A DNA stretch of 64,000 nucleotides, taken from the NCBI RefSeq assembly GCF_022965805.1, contig NC_133103.1:50914386-50978385 (forward strand), in the 5' to 3' direction. How positions within the stretch are numbered: position 1 is the stretch's first letter; the number at the start of each line of letters is the position of its first letter. Under the pieces are notes generated by a model that was not told the origin of the DNA, did not search any database, and was given only the letters and a program-made list of their open reading frames with translations. Source of the stretch: Primulina eburnea (Eukaryota; Streptophyta; Magnoliopsida; Lamiales; Gesneriaceae). Below are positions 22,525 through 33,329 of this stretch, in pieces. A program made the translations under genes and the position numbers.

Positions 22525-24136
22525 GGTATTCATTTTATATTGTTGTTATATGTAAAGGTAGTTGAATTCGTCATTTAAATTTGTTTATCTGGATTTTGGT
22601 CATGTGATTGATTAAAATTGAGTTCTGATCTTGTAATTTGATTTTTTATTTATTTTTTTTCTTTTTGGTGTGTGTCATATTTGTCAGAACATTAACATGA
22701 CATTGAGAATTGTTGATGTAAGGTCGGAAAATTTTTAATTGACTAGAACACTATAGCATTTCGACGAAAAAAATCAACCCAATTACATATCAAGAGTCTT
22801 TCCCAAAATCCATCCTTAGAAAAAGGGATTATTGACCGGCCTGGTAATTTGTGGTCAAGTACAACGTTAATTTTTTCAAATAAAATGGTAAAAATGCCAA
22901 AAATAAAAAATAAAAAATCTGTATTCTCTTTTTGCGTCAGACGATAATAGATAAAGTGCTTGATTCACAAGAAGACATCTAAAATATTGTTAAAACAGTG
23001 TTCAAAGTATGATTGGTCCATGATTTGACTTATATTAGCTTTGTTTCTGTAATTCGTTTTTGTTTTCATCTTTCTTTTTTTTTTTTCTTTCACATTTTTT
23101 TATCTAGTTTGTTTTGAAAGTAAAACATATTTATGTTTCAATTTTAATTCTTTTCACACATTTGATTCATCTATTTTCTTTTTTTTTCTCATTAATTTTT
23201 TTAAAAAAATTACAATAAAGGAGGAGAGGACTTCAATATAAAAATTTCTATTTTCTTCCATTTACATGTTCAATATTTTTCTAATTTTTTGACTACCGAA
23301 TTTATTTATTTTGAGAATAAAATATATATTTTTTTCCTATATTGACATATTTAATCAGTTGGTACATTAGTATATAGTATATAAGCTAAGTATAAATTAT
23401 AACAAGAAAAAATGATACAATAAAAATTGATAATATAAAAAGAGAATAGAAAATAATTTTAAAAATAATTAGAATGTATACACAAAAAGGTCAAAAAACA
23501 AAACAAAAAAAAATTAAAAATAAAGTATTAATTAAAATATATAAAAAGACAAAAAAAAGAAAAGAATAGAAAATTGTGATTGTGGCTGTAAAACGACGTC
23601 ACAATCTCTCTTGTGAATTTATCTTATTGTCCACAATAAAGGCAATTTTGAAATTAATTTTTTTTTTGCCACAACATCCTCTACCGTGGGATGTCCACAG
23701 TAGAGGATCCATTCCCAATTTTTTCATCAAAGTGTTGACAAATTCGACGTAATATCTGTGTAGAACCTCAAAAAAAAAATACTAAAAATAAGAAACTAGT
23801 TGGATATTTTCTTTTTCTTTTTCCTCCTAAACAACACAAGTTTTATGGTTTGCTGTCGCACCAAACAAAATACGTAGATAAATAATCAGTAAAATACACG
23901 GCTTAGAGAAAATTCAGACACAACAAATATGAAACATCTTCATATTTACACAACAGAAACTTCATATTTAGTGAAATCTTGTACAAGAAAAGAAAACTCG
24001 GGAATTCAAATTTCGCGGCTTAAAAGATTAGATTGATATATAGGCAATCACAAAGATTATATGAAAAAAACAAATAAAGAAAATAATGATAATTTGAAGC
24101 AAATCTCTAGCCTTCTTCTCTCCATTTCAGGTGTCA
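22525..24136. other. Intergenic, no gene seen
   Basis: AT-rich spacer downstream of the Aux/IAA gene. A small inverted pair, ATCCTCTAC ... GTAGAGGAT (about 23676-23708), can form a hairpin of unknown meaning. Confidence 0.5.
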
Positions 24137-26371
24137 TTACCTCTTATATTGTCTGCCCTTTTGTTTCTCATCCCTTTCTTGGAATTTTGGAGCTGTAAAT
24201 ATATATATACATACACCACTTATTTGATCGCGACACCGATGTATATATATAAGCGAATGGATTTCGAATCAAAATTTAGTTAATGAAAAGTTTTCTTGCA
24301 TACCAAGTCCTTTAGCATCGGAAGTTCTCATGATCTTGAGTCGTTTCAAGGTGTTCATAAACATCCTAAATCAAAAGAAAAAATGTGAGACTGCGTATAG
24401 TATCAGTTGTCAAGCTAGTTAGTGAAATTCATCAACTTGTTCAATTTCGAAATAAAAAAAGTTGAAATGAACTCGAGCTCGACAGACTGTTAATGATAAT
24501 AATGCAACATACCCCCAAGGAACATCTCCCACAAGCATCCAGTCACCTTCTTTATCTTCATATGTGAGCGCGAACTCGGATGTTGCATCCAAAAGCTTAG
24601 GAGGCTGTATTGTTTGATCATTTCCACCATCTGATACCACAGTCACAATGTCAGTAATTCGAGGGACCCCGGCCCTTTCACCATAACTACAATACCTCAA
24701 GGAAATACAATAAAAATCTATCAAATCCACGATACGTAACTCATATCACTTGAATAATCCTTGATCCATATTTGTAACTCTTGGCTTTGCTTAACAAGCA
24801 GATTAAGTAAATCATATGCTTCATTAAAATCACCCATCCAAGAGTTAATTACAATCACAACTCATGTGTTAAGATAGGCTAAAATAACGATGTCAACTTT
24901 GAGAATTTTTTTTATAAAAACGGTTCTCAACACATAGTGGTAAGAAAACTCACTAATATTCAAGGCCGGATTGAAGAACATATCCTCCAATGTTTTGGCT
25001 AGCATTTCATAGCTCGTATGAGCATTCAAGTCCACTTTCCTTCCGATTTGCAATCCATCCATATTAACCTTAACGAACCACGGATGGATTCTTTCTTTAG
25101 TGCAGGTGTCATTCTTGTTGCTTCCGTGATTGATTTTCTTCTTTGAGTTCTCATTTTTTTCTTTCCCACCGGCTCCCTTATCTTCTTCGATGCTCGAATT
25201 CTTCGCTTGGTTAACCAATGTATTCATCCTGTATGCCCTTATAGGAGGCCATCCCACAACCTGACTACTTAAAAAGGAAACAATGTGCCGATTAGACTTG
25301 GTGAATGAAATAGGCAAAAGATTGAGTAAACAAAAAATTGTGAAGTGTATCCAAACATGTATCATTTGACATTTCAAATTTGAAATCATTTATCAACTCA
25401 AATATCTCCGGCTAAATCAAAATCTCCCATTCAAACGCAACACTAGATCAACTTCTGATACTAGCCCAATTTACAAAATGCATAATGATCAAAAAATCCG
25501 ACCCAAATTAGCAGAATGTGTGGTATGTGTGTGTAATAAACAAAAAAGTAATGCTCAAACAGAGAAAATTGGAGAAGACACATTAATGTGAAAAATGGAA
25601 AAAGTAACTCCAAACATAATGATTAATCATCAATGGATCAAAGACCGCTGAGCACTACAATGGGGCTTTTCAGGAAGAAAGAAACCAACATACTCGTGCA
25701 AAAAAGGAAGTAATATCTCTCATATCACATAGAAGGAGGAAACTTTTCCAAGAAATTATATCAAACAGCTATTTATTTAACCAAGAATATACAAAATTAA
25801 CCAAAGATTTGGGGCACATTCAGATATCATAAATATAAACATGATCCAATGTATCTTACTCTTGTATTCCAAATATTTGCAAACAAACACTGTCAGAATT
25901 AGCAAGAACTGAGATAAGATTAATTAAACATAAAAAACAAACAAAAACCCTCAAAAAACAAGATCGAGAAATGATTTTCGCAACAGAAAGAACTTCGAAA
26001 AATCAATTCTTTTGGCGAAAGAAGTTTAACCTAACACCAGTTGAAGCAGCAGTTCCAGCTTCGACATCTGAATCAGCAGCAGCTCGTTCCCTCTTTGTGC
26101 CAGCACAAAATCCATTCGGGAAATCTTTTGCAGTCAATATTCTCCCATACTCACCCCATGCAGCAGCAGAACCCTTCCCCTTCACCCCTCCAGCACCACC
26201 GCCGCCGCCGAGACTCAGACATAAACCCAGCTCAAGCTCAGCCTCCTTCTGTATGCCCATGTAATCTTTTTCCATTTTTGAAGCATTCAAAGCAGTCTTC
26301 TCGCTCAACCCTCCAATCCCACCACCGCCTCCACCACCCCCGGATCCGAGTAAACCAAGAATCGGTTCCAT
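24137..26371 (-). CDS. Aux/IAA auxin-response repressor, five exons, 295 residues
   Basis: Exons: 26371-26031, 25264-24954, 24630-24513, 24365-24304, 24192-24137; all introns are GT-AG and the phases agree. Residues 46-54 are LELGLCLSL (domain I, EAR motif that recruits TOPLESS). Residues 116-122 are VVGWPPI, the canonical degron (domain II) read by TIR1/AFB with auxin. FVKVNMDG...MFF (177-211) and [23 protein letters not shown] (234-256) form the PB1 domain (III/IV) that pairs with ARFs. An intact degron and EAR predict a fast-turnover nuclear repressor. [15 protein letters not shown] before the degron resembles the IAA11/12/13 group, so I give no symbol. Exon 3 is placed at 24630 because its phase fits and TTACTGAC gives a branch point; longer versions fail on frame. 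Gly runs (11-18, 55-59) are unusual. Confidence 0.93.
25265..26030 (-). other. Intron 1 of the Aux/IAA gene (766 bp)
   Basis: Donor AG|GTTAAA and acceptor AAGTAG|T. It separates domain I from the degron exon, as usual in this family. No element or frame of note inside. Confidence 0.85.
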
Positions 26372-26724
26372 TACATATAAAATCTCAAGAAAACAGTGGA
26401 GAAGAAAGGAAATGCAAGGCCAAAGATAGAATTATGGAATGGTTTTCGGAGTTAAAAAAAATAGATAATGGGGTGACAAAGATGGTGGAAACAGTCATGA
26501 ATTGGGGCCCATGTGTCTGCTAGTGCGGCCTGCACCTCTGATAAATTCTCTTTTTTCGTTGCACTTTTTGATCCCACATAGTTCCGCAGCTCATCGTTTC
26601 TGGGGATAACCAAATCTTGGATTTCTCGGTGTCTTATCTCTTAAGATTTTTTGAGGCTTATTAATTTTCTAAAAAATTATATTTGAGTTTAGATATTGTC
26701 GGAATCAAAAACATGGTTGTGTTT
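26372..26724. other. 5' flank of the Aux/IAA gene
   Basis: No competing gene. TGTCGG at 26697-26702 matches the strong form of the ARF-binding site, about 330 bp before the ATG; a single 6-mer is weak evidence. Overlapping plus-strand ORFs across exon 1 (25971-26523) are shadows of GC-rich coding sequence. Confidence 0.4.
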
Positions 26725-27036
26725 ATTTAAATTGATCTACTCAAAATAATATCATATTATTCTAAAATTATATAAAATTTACGTATAAATTTTGGCAAAA
26801 ACTTGTGTGAGACGGTCTCACGGATCGTATTTGTAAGACGGATCTCTTATTTAGGTCACCTATGAAAAAGTATTACTTTTTATGCTAAGAGTATTACTTT
26901 TTATTGTGAATATGAGTAGGGTTTACCCGTCTCACGGATTATGACCCGTGAGACGGTCTCACATGAGACTCACTCATAAATTTTTGTAAAAGAAAATTAC
27001 ACCGTCTAGAAAAATGTTTATGTGGCTCCGCCACTG
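26725..27036 (-). mobile_element. hAT-like MITE fragment split by a 182-bp MITE
   Basis: TTTAAATTGATCTACTCAAAATAATATC...AAATTATATAAAATTTAC and the terminal GGCTCCGCCACTGG match the element in the PR-10 intron and the copy at 31333. The left end is degraded. It is interrupted at 26794-26975. Confidence 0.65.
26794..26975 (+). mobile_element. 182-bp MITE family, copy 3 (perfect 9-bp TSD)
   Basis: Starts GGCAAAAACTTGTGTGAGAC and ends GAGACTCACTC. Flanked by ATAAATTTT on both sides (26785-26793 and 26976-26984). Full length, inserted in the older hAT-like MITE. Confidence 0.95.
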
Positions 27037-27653
27037 GATGTTGCTGTGATACCACAACTGAGGTACCACGTCGCATAATACATAACATCACACAATATGC
27101 ATAATTTTATAGTGAGAGAATAGTTTAATATAATTAGATCTAGAACCAAAATTTCGTCTCTGATAAAATGATGAATCCAAAATTGCGACGTATTATACAA
27201 CAAATACAAGGACATATTATACAACAAATACAATATTTATATTTGATTTACAATGTCATGTTACGTTGAGTGTTAAATTTTTTTAGAGTACAACTATGAT
27301 ATAATTTCAAACTAAAAAAATATAAAATAATTGTCCATATATACTATTGACAAGACTTGAGCATGGACTCAAGACATTCTTATCTCAGGCAAATAAACAA
27401 CTAAATCTATCTAAATAAATTAGAAAAACTACAGGCAGGTTCCAAACTTTTAATTGTATTTTGCAAGTTTTTTTTAATGTTATAGGTTAATTTAAAGTTT
27501 TAGTATAATATTTTGTATTTTTTATGATTTTATTTTTTTCTCGAGATATTGATATGATATCAAAAATGATGACTTCTTATCGAAAATTATTGTGACGAAC
27601 GATACTGTTGACCTTCTCTCACTCTTATGTTGTGTGTGCATGTAATATACATA
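27037..27653. other. Intergenic, no gene seen
   Basis: AT-rich; nothing recognised apart from the neighbouring MITEs. Confidence 0.5.
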
Positions 27654-27834
27654 AGCAAAAACTTGTGTGAGACGGTCTCATGTGTCGTATTTGTGAGACG
27701 TATATCTTATTTGGGTCATTCATGAAAAAGTATTACTTTTTATGCTAAGAGTATTATTTTTTTATTGTGAATATCGGTAGGGTTGACCCATCTCACAGAT
27801 TAATCTGTGAGATTGTCTCATATGAGACTCACTC
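27654..27834 (+). mobile_element. 182-bp MITE family, copy 4
   Basis: AGCAAAAACTTGTGTGAGAC to GAGACTCACTC; flanks ATATACATA and ATATTCATG match 7 of 9. Confidence 0.9.
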
Positions 27835-28377
27835 ATATTCATGTATATTTAAGTTATAACTGAAACTTACTTAAATGGTAGTTTTAAAAATTATCCTATA
27901 AGAATTTCTCGTGATATGATACAGTATATGAATTTATCTAATATATACCATTTTATGGGTACTCGATATTATTGACATCCCGACAACATTTATGAGTATT
28001 TTATGGTGAAAATAATTATATTAAAATGTGGAGTTCATGCACTCATGACAGAGGAAACAATGAATCTTTCTCGAGGCCCACAAACAATTCGCAGATCTAA
28101 TTTAATTTGTATCATATTATTTGGATTTGACAGAGGTCGATATATTATACGACTAACAAAAAGTGATGTAATGATGATGAAAAAACAGAATATATATCCG
28201 GAAATTGACCTTCAGTCTCCGGTCATCGATTTTTTTTGTGTTCAGTTCCTGTGTACTTTTTTAGTACCACATTTCTACATGAAGTGTACAACATTTTGTA
28301 TGACATAGTATCACAATTTGTTGGATAGGGAGTGAACCCAAAGAAATGTTTTGATTCGAAATTTTTCACCAACTTCT

Positions 28378-28380
<3 letters not shown>

Positions 28381-28430
<50 letters not shown>
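28381..28430. repeat. (AT)n microsatellite
   Basis: About 25 AT units. Similar AT runs occur at 9268-9291, 15226-15277, 40701-40741 and 52392-52423. Confidence 0.95.
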
Positions 28431-28434
<4 letters not shown>

Positions 28435-28940
28435 TTTCATATACAATAAAAATATTAGACTAATTGGAATTTCAAAGTTAGATTAAAAATATGACTAAAT
28501 GATTTAATATATTTTAGAAAGAAAACAAAAATAAAATAGAAATAGTTGCTTGATTTCATCGCCTATTATGTTTACCTTTATTGTGTTGAAATCAGAAAAG
28601 TAAAGGTGGAAATAGCTTTCACCGAGTTATGCAATCAATCGATATTATTACGGAGTAATTTTATTTTGAAAAATTAGTTATATATTTATAAAATCACAAG
28701 CTCAAATAATAACTTTTATTTTGTGAAGGATTTAAATAGAGTCTTAATTATTTAGGGTCGTGCTAAATATTAAGTTTTCGACAAAAAAAAATGTGTATGT
28801 ATATATATGAGTTGATATTTGCACTCAATTTTTTATATTTATACTCGATTTGTGAATAAATTTGACATATATTTTACACATGAGTGAAATATAGATAACA
28901 TAAAATGTAGGGTAAAATATCAACTTCTTTTATTTATATA

Positions 28941-29005
28941 TTGTGTGTGTGTGTGTGTTGGGGGGTGGGGGTTGGGGAGGTGGGGGGGTGTGTGGGGGGG
29001 GGGGG
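28941..29005 (+). repeat. (GT)n followed by G-runs, possible G-quadruplex
   Basis: About nine GT units are followed by runs of 6, 5, 4, 2, 7 and 12 or more G separated by 1-5 bases. More than four runs of at least four G in 50 bp meets the usual G4 pattern and stands out in an AT-rich setting. Confidence 0.8.
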
Positions 29006-29664
29006 TAAAAGTAAATTTTTTTTTTTACTTATTTATAGGATTACCAAGATCTTGGACTAGATTTAATGTCTCAACTTTAGTATGAAAACTTTTCATTAAA
29101 TATTGAATATTGATCTTTTTACAATTAAAAAGTCATGTTGTAAATTTTGTGCAGCTCCATGCTTCATTATCTTTATATTTTATTTACATTGTCCTATGCT
29201 GACATGACAAGGAACTCAGTGGAGTGGGGATTATATGTTATTAGAAAAATAAATGTAAATTTATATCATATCCTATAAAATATATAATTTTTATAAGACT
29301 ATTAAATTATATTATGTTTGCAAGGGCTACAAAAATATTGCTAAATTATAGTTTAAGAATGAGTCATCAAAAAATTTGGCATGGAATACCTCGATATACA
29401 TTAAATTTAAAAATAAAGTATAATCTAAAATACAATAAATTTTCATTATATAATAGTGTTATATTATAATAAATTTTTTTCATCTAAAATTTTATATTAT
29501 TATTTTTCTTCTAGAAAAATTCGTGTAGAAAAAATGGTTATTTTGGGGAAAATGTTTTTGAAACATAAATTAATTGATATAAAAGTTTCATACTTGATAA
29601 TATAATATATATACATGCATACCTATGAATGGATTTTTAACATCGTTGAAAACTAATAATTGTC

Positions 29665-29790
29665 CATATTATAAATGAAACGTGGCATCTGAGTTACTGG
29701 ATATAAAATATTTGAGTTATACCGTTACTACTAATTATATTTGTTCGTAAGTCGATAAAAGTTTGATCCTAAAATTAATCATATATTAAA
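29665..29790 (+). repeat. TRIM LTR remnant
   Basis: ATATTTGAGTTATACCGTTACTACTAATTATA...GATCCTA parallels the TRIM LTR of 15800 (ATTTGAGTTGCACCATTACCACTAGTTATA...GGTCCTA) at about 70% by eye. No partner LTR. It directly abuts the LINE at about 29799. Confidence 0.6.
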
Positions 29791-30431
29791 GTCAAGAACA
29801 CATTTGGTAAGACTTTAATAAAATATGTCCTACATGCAATGCCAACGTATGCAATGTCGTGCTTTTGCATCCCTAAAGCAGCGTGTACATGCATGCAGCT
29901 ATTGAACGGGAGTGTGCCAATTTTTGGTGGGGTGTGGACAATGAAAAAGAAGAAAATGCAATGGACAACATGGGACTTCTTTCGCAAACCCGGAATGTAA
30001 GGAGGGTTGGGATTCAGGAAAATTGATAACAAAGCATTGTTGGCCAAACAAGTATCGAGAATTATACAAAATCCCGATACACTTGTTGCGAGAGTCCTAA
30101 AAGCCCGCTACTTTAAACATATGGATATAATGCAAGCTTCTCTTGGGAACAAGCCATCCTTAATTTATCTGGCGGCCTCTGGTTTGGTTTAGGGATCTTT
30201 TAGAAGCTGGCCTCTGTTGGCGTGTTGGTAATGGTCTTGGAGTGGATAAATTCCGTGATTGGTACTGGATACCGACCCTGGGGTCAAAATTCAAGAGACT
30301 TGACATGCACGAGGTTTGTTCGTGGCTAGTGATCAATCACACGTACAAATAGGAGCTAGAGGAATTCTGTCTGGACTCTGGAGAGTACATAACTGTGAGC
30401 TCCGTGAAATGGGAGGCCAGAAGACAGATGT

Positions 30432-31019
30432 TGTGATATCCTTGTCCCACATCGAAAAAATCAAAGATTTAAAATGAGTTTATAATGGCTTACAATAGAC
30501 TTCTATAGCAACTTGGGTTAATCATTTTCGTAAAGCGAGGACGGATACGAAAAAGTTGCTATAGGGGCCCATTGTGCAGTCACGCAGGCACGGGCCCGGG
30601 CTCGGGGCGTGACAGAATGGTATCAGAGCAGGTCACGGGCATGGAACACCGGGAAATAAGTGCTATGCGGGGCAAAGTGCTACGTGCATGGGAGCCACCT
30701 CTTGAACCTGCGGGGCAAAGTGCTACATGACGGGAGCCACCTCTTGAACCTTTAGGAGCCACCTCTAGATTCTCGGTGCTGGTGGATCGAGTGGTCAGGC
30801 CGCGACGAGGACGTCGCATTCTGAAGGAGGGGTGATTGTGATACCTTTGTCCCACATCGAAAAAATCAAAGATTTAAAATGAGTTTATAATGGCTTACAA
30901 TAGACTTCTATAGCAACTTGGGTTAATCATTTTCGTAAAGCAAGGACGGATACGAAAAAGTTGCTATATGGGCCCATTGTGCAGTCACGCATGCGCGGGC
31001 CCGGGCTCGGAGCGTGACA
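30432..31019 (+). mobile_element. TRIM-like non-autonomous LTR element, complete (588 bp)
   Basis: LTR1 30432-30614 and LTR2 30837-31019 are both 183 bp, TGTGATA.C...GGCTCGG.GCGTGACA, and differ at about seven sites. The PBS TGGTATCAGAGC (30618-30629) follows LTR1 after three bases. The purine tract GAAGGAGGGGTGAT precedes LTR2. TSD GATGT on both sides (30427-30431 and 31020-31024). The interior repeats GCGGGGCAAAGTGCTAC and GGAGCCACCTCTTGAACC two to three times and is non-coding. Confidence 0.95.
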
Positions 31020-31332
31020 GATGTGGCTGGCTTCCTAGAGGAATATCAGCAAGCTCAGAAGAATGTCTCGATCTCTAGAACTTCAACTGCAGCGCCATCT
31101 CAAGCACATTGGCAAGCTACTCTGTTGATCACCTTCGAGTAGATGTGGACTATGGACGCAAGCTTTCCGGAAACAGGTGATTACTGTGGCATAGGGGGAG
31201 TTATTCATAACCGCCAAATGGTGGCGGGGCTTTCGGATGTGTCGTACCAAAGCCTCGAAGCATAGTTATAGGGGAGCTATTAGCAATTCGATAGGGCCTC
31301 AGGATTGCTCGCTTTGGGTATTACAAGCATTT

Positions 31333-31505
31333 TTTGCTCCGCCTGGACTAGAATTTTAAACTCTAGAATATTTTAATATTTTAAATTGATCTATCCGGAC
31401 TAATATCTTATTATTCCAAAGTTATATAAAATTTACAAATAAATTTAAAAAAATTAAAAATTGGGTCATCCGAGCTTATAAATATATGTGCCTCCGCCCC
31501 TGATT
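31333..31505 (-). mobile_element. hAT-like MITE in the LINE
   Basis: CTAGAATTTTAAACTCTAGAA...TTTAAATTGATCTATCCGGACTAATATC and the terminal CTCCGCCCCTGA match the MITE in the PR-10 intron. The flanks TTACAAGC and TTGCAAGC differ by one base, a plausible 8-bp TSD. The left terminus is degraded. Confidence 0.7.
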
Positions 31506-31650
31506 GCAAGCAGTCATGAGGCAGTGGGATGGTCTTAGTTTTACTAGTTCGAGTGCTTGTGATATTCAGTCTTTGATGTCAGAATTAGATATAACCTCCA
31601 TGTTGAAATAGGTCATTTTTTAGCAAAACTTGTTTGTTCTTCCACCAACA

Positions 31651-32465
31651 CAGGGCGTGCCTATTAAGAGGCAAATGAGTCCAATGACTCGGGTCCATCT
31701 CTTTTTTGGTGCCCAAAAATTTTAAAAAAAATTATTATATATAATACTAGTTACTAGATAGCCCAAAACCAAGTATTTATTAAATAGAACTTGCTTAACC
31801 TGTTATCGATTTATTCCCCAATCTTTCCCAATATTCATCAGCAGACAAGCCATAATCGACTCCAGTTGTTGTGTCGTCTCTAGGTTTGATTGAAAAAGCC
31901 GTGAAGAGCTATAAGTCTATTTTCTTGTATTTACTTTGTTCGGGGTTCTATTTTTTATTGTAGTTTTTTACTTTCTTCGGGGCTTTATGTGATATCTATA
32001 ATCTAAGCTTTTTGATTGAAATTTTGGTGGATGTAATGCTTATCCGGCTTTCAAATGCTCATATTACTTATAAAATCTTGTTAAATGTCCTGGTCACAGT
32101 AGCAAGTGCAGAGCGAAGTTTCTCAAAGATAAAGCTCATCAAAACTTTTCTCCGATCAACCATGTCACGAGAAAGATTGAATGGATTGGCTATGTTATCG
32201 TTTGAGAAAAAAATTACTGATTAACTTGATTATACAGACTTTATTAGTATTTTTAGCTCTAAAACTGTTAGGCGGGTTGTTTTTTAGTGATAATTTTGGA
32301 CATGTTTGATATTTTTATTCTTTTCGTTTTTAATATTGTCTTTGACGTATTGATTTAATTTGAAAAATTGCCATGGAACTAAAAAAAATATGAACACACA
32401 TTATGATTCAAAGGTCTCTTTTTTAAAGTTAGACTCAGCTCCAAATATTGTTAGGATCGGCCCTA
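31651..32465 (+). mobile_element. hAT transposon, internally deleted (815 bp), with transposase C-terminus
   Basis: The ends CAGGGCGTGCC and ...GGATCGGCCCTA are inverted (CAGGGC-G / TAGGGCCG), and the 8-bp TSD CACCAACA is perfect on both sides (31643-31650 and 32466-32473). The plus strand at about 32085-32220 reads VTVASAERSFSKIKLIKTFL and RLNGLAMLSFEK, the conserved hAT dimerisation region. The catalytic part is missing, so the copy cannot move itself. Confidence 0.93.
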
Positions 32466-32582
32466 CACCAACATATTTTATTGGGTGACGGAGACTTTTT
32501 TGTTTTGGCTGATTGGTCTTGTAATGAACGATATTAATTTCATTTAATAAAAGTTACAAGCTTTCTCTGTCAAAAAAATATA

Positions 32583-32822
32583 TCAAAGTTAGATGTTTGA
32601 TTTTCATATAGTGCAGAGAATGCAACTATTGAAAGTTAAAATTGTTAGAAAACAATAATTGTCATTGTTATAATAGCCTAAACTTGTTGGAGAGCAAAGA
32701 GTGTCCTTGAGCAATGATTGTCGAAACGTGACACTTGAATTTTAAAGAAATGAGTTGTGCCGTTTTCGTCAATTATAACTTTTGGTAAAACGATAAACGT
32801 TCGATTATATACTTCTTATTGG
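32583..32822 (+). repeat. TRIM remnant (internal end plus LTR)
   Basis: GAGAATGCAACTATTG then ACAATAATTGTC...GAGTTGTGCCGTTTTCGTCAATTATAACTTTTGGTAAAACGATAA follows the order of the 15800 TRIM (internal 3' end, then LTR). Diverged; no TSD found. Confidence 0.6.
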
Positions 32823-32879
32823 AAAAAAGAATATATTATATACTTTTGCTATTTAACTAGTCACAAAAATACTAGGTTA

Positions 32880-33157
32880 TGTTGTGAAAAAGTAAAAATT
32901 TATGGTAAAAAGTAAAAATCTCAAACTCTCAAAATTTATCAAACTACACACTTTATAATATTTTTCTCTCTACTAAATTGTAATTTTTTTCACAAATGAG
33001 AGATCTATTTATAGAGTTTCATTACACATAATCCAAAAAATAAAATGCATCATTACATACATCATCACACACAAATTTCTAACTTTACAACTCTTATTTT
33101 CAACATTAGAATATTCAACTATTACTTTTTCAATATTCAAATATATTATTTTCAACA
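32880..33157 (-). repeat. 3' LTR of the copia element
   Basis: 278 bp. Near-identity to 38777-39053 (a handful of differences) suggests a fairly recent insertion despite the broken frames. Confidence 0.93.
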
Positions 33158-33329
33158 CTCCCCCTTGTGATGATGATCATGATACGATGATGTCTTCATT
33201 ACGTGTTTTGTACTGCCTCGTTAAAAACCTTACTAGGAAAAACCCATTGGGATAAAAACCATAGTAAGGGAAAAAGAGTGCAGTCACGTAAACTCCCCCT
33301 CATGTTGACACAAACAACTCTTCACAAAT

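Larger units (their letters stand above)
27835..29660. other. Intergenic with simple repeats
   Basis: No gene recognised; the 28003-28308 frame has no family motif. It holds an (AT)n at 28381-28430 and a G-rich tract at 28941-29005. Confidence 0.5.
29799..32578 (+). pseudogene. LINE (L1-type) ORF2 3' part: RT thumb, zf-RVT and RNase H, four pieces
   Basis: Piece 1 (29799-30426) reads GKTLIKYVLHAMPTYAMSCF, then an ECANFWWG segment in another frame, then GFRKIDNKALLAKQVSRIIQNPDTLVARVLKARYF and LLEAGLCWRVGNG, the connection and zf-RVT regions of plant L1 elements. Piece 2 (31025-31332) holds an RNase H-like LRVDVDYG...IGGVIHNRQMVAGLS. Piece 3 (31506-31650) continues it, and piece 4 (32474-32578) reads IFWVTETFLFWL-like and ends in an A tract. 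Stops and frameshifts are frequent. Three later insertions split it: 30432-31019, 31333-31505 and 31651-32465. Confidence 0.82.

Noticed and set aside
24631..24730. Longer exon 3 of Aux/IAA, reading [16 protein letters not shown] before GGNDQ
   Set aside because: Upstream acceptors give the wrong phase relative to the only plausible exon 2 donor (24953). The acceptor at 24631 has a good branch point and correct phase.
25971..26523. Plus-strand ORFs opposite Aux/IAA exon 1
   Set aside because: Shadows of GC-richer coding sequence on the minus strand, which has a clear family match.
28003..28308. 101-residue ORF
   Set aside because: No motif, AT-rich neighbourhood, no splice or promoter context; treated as chance.
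29775..30047. Minus-strand 90-residue ORF
   Set aside because: Antisense of the LINE reverse-transcriptase relic.
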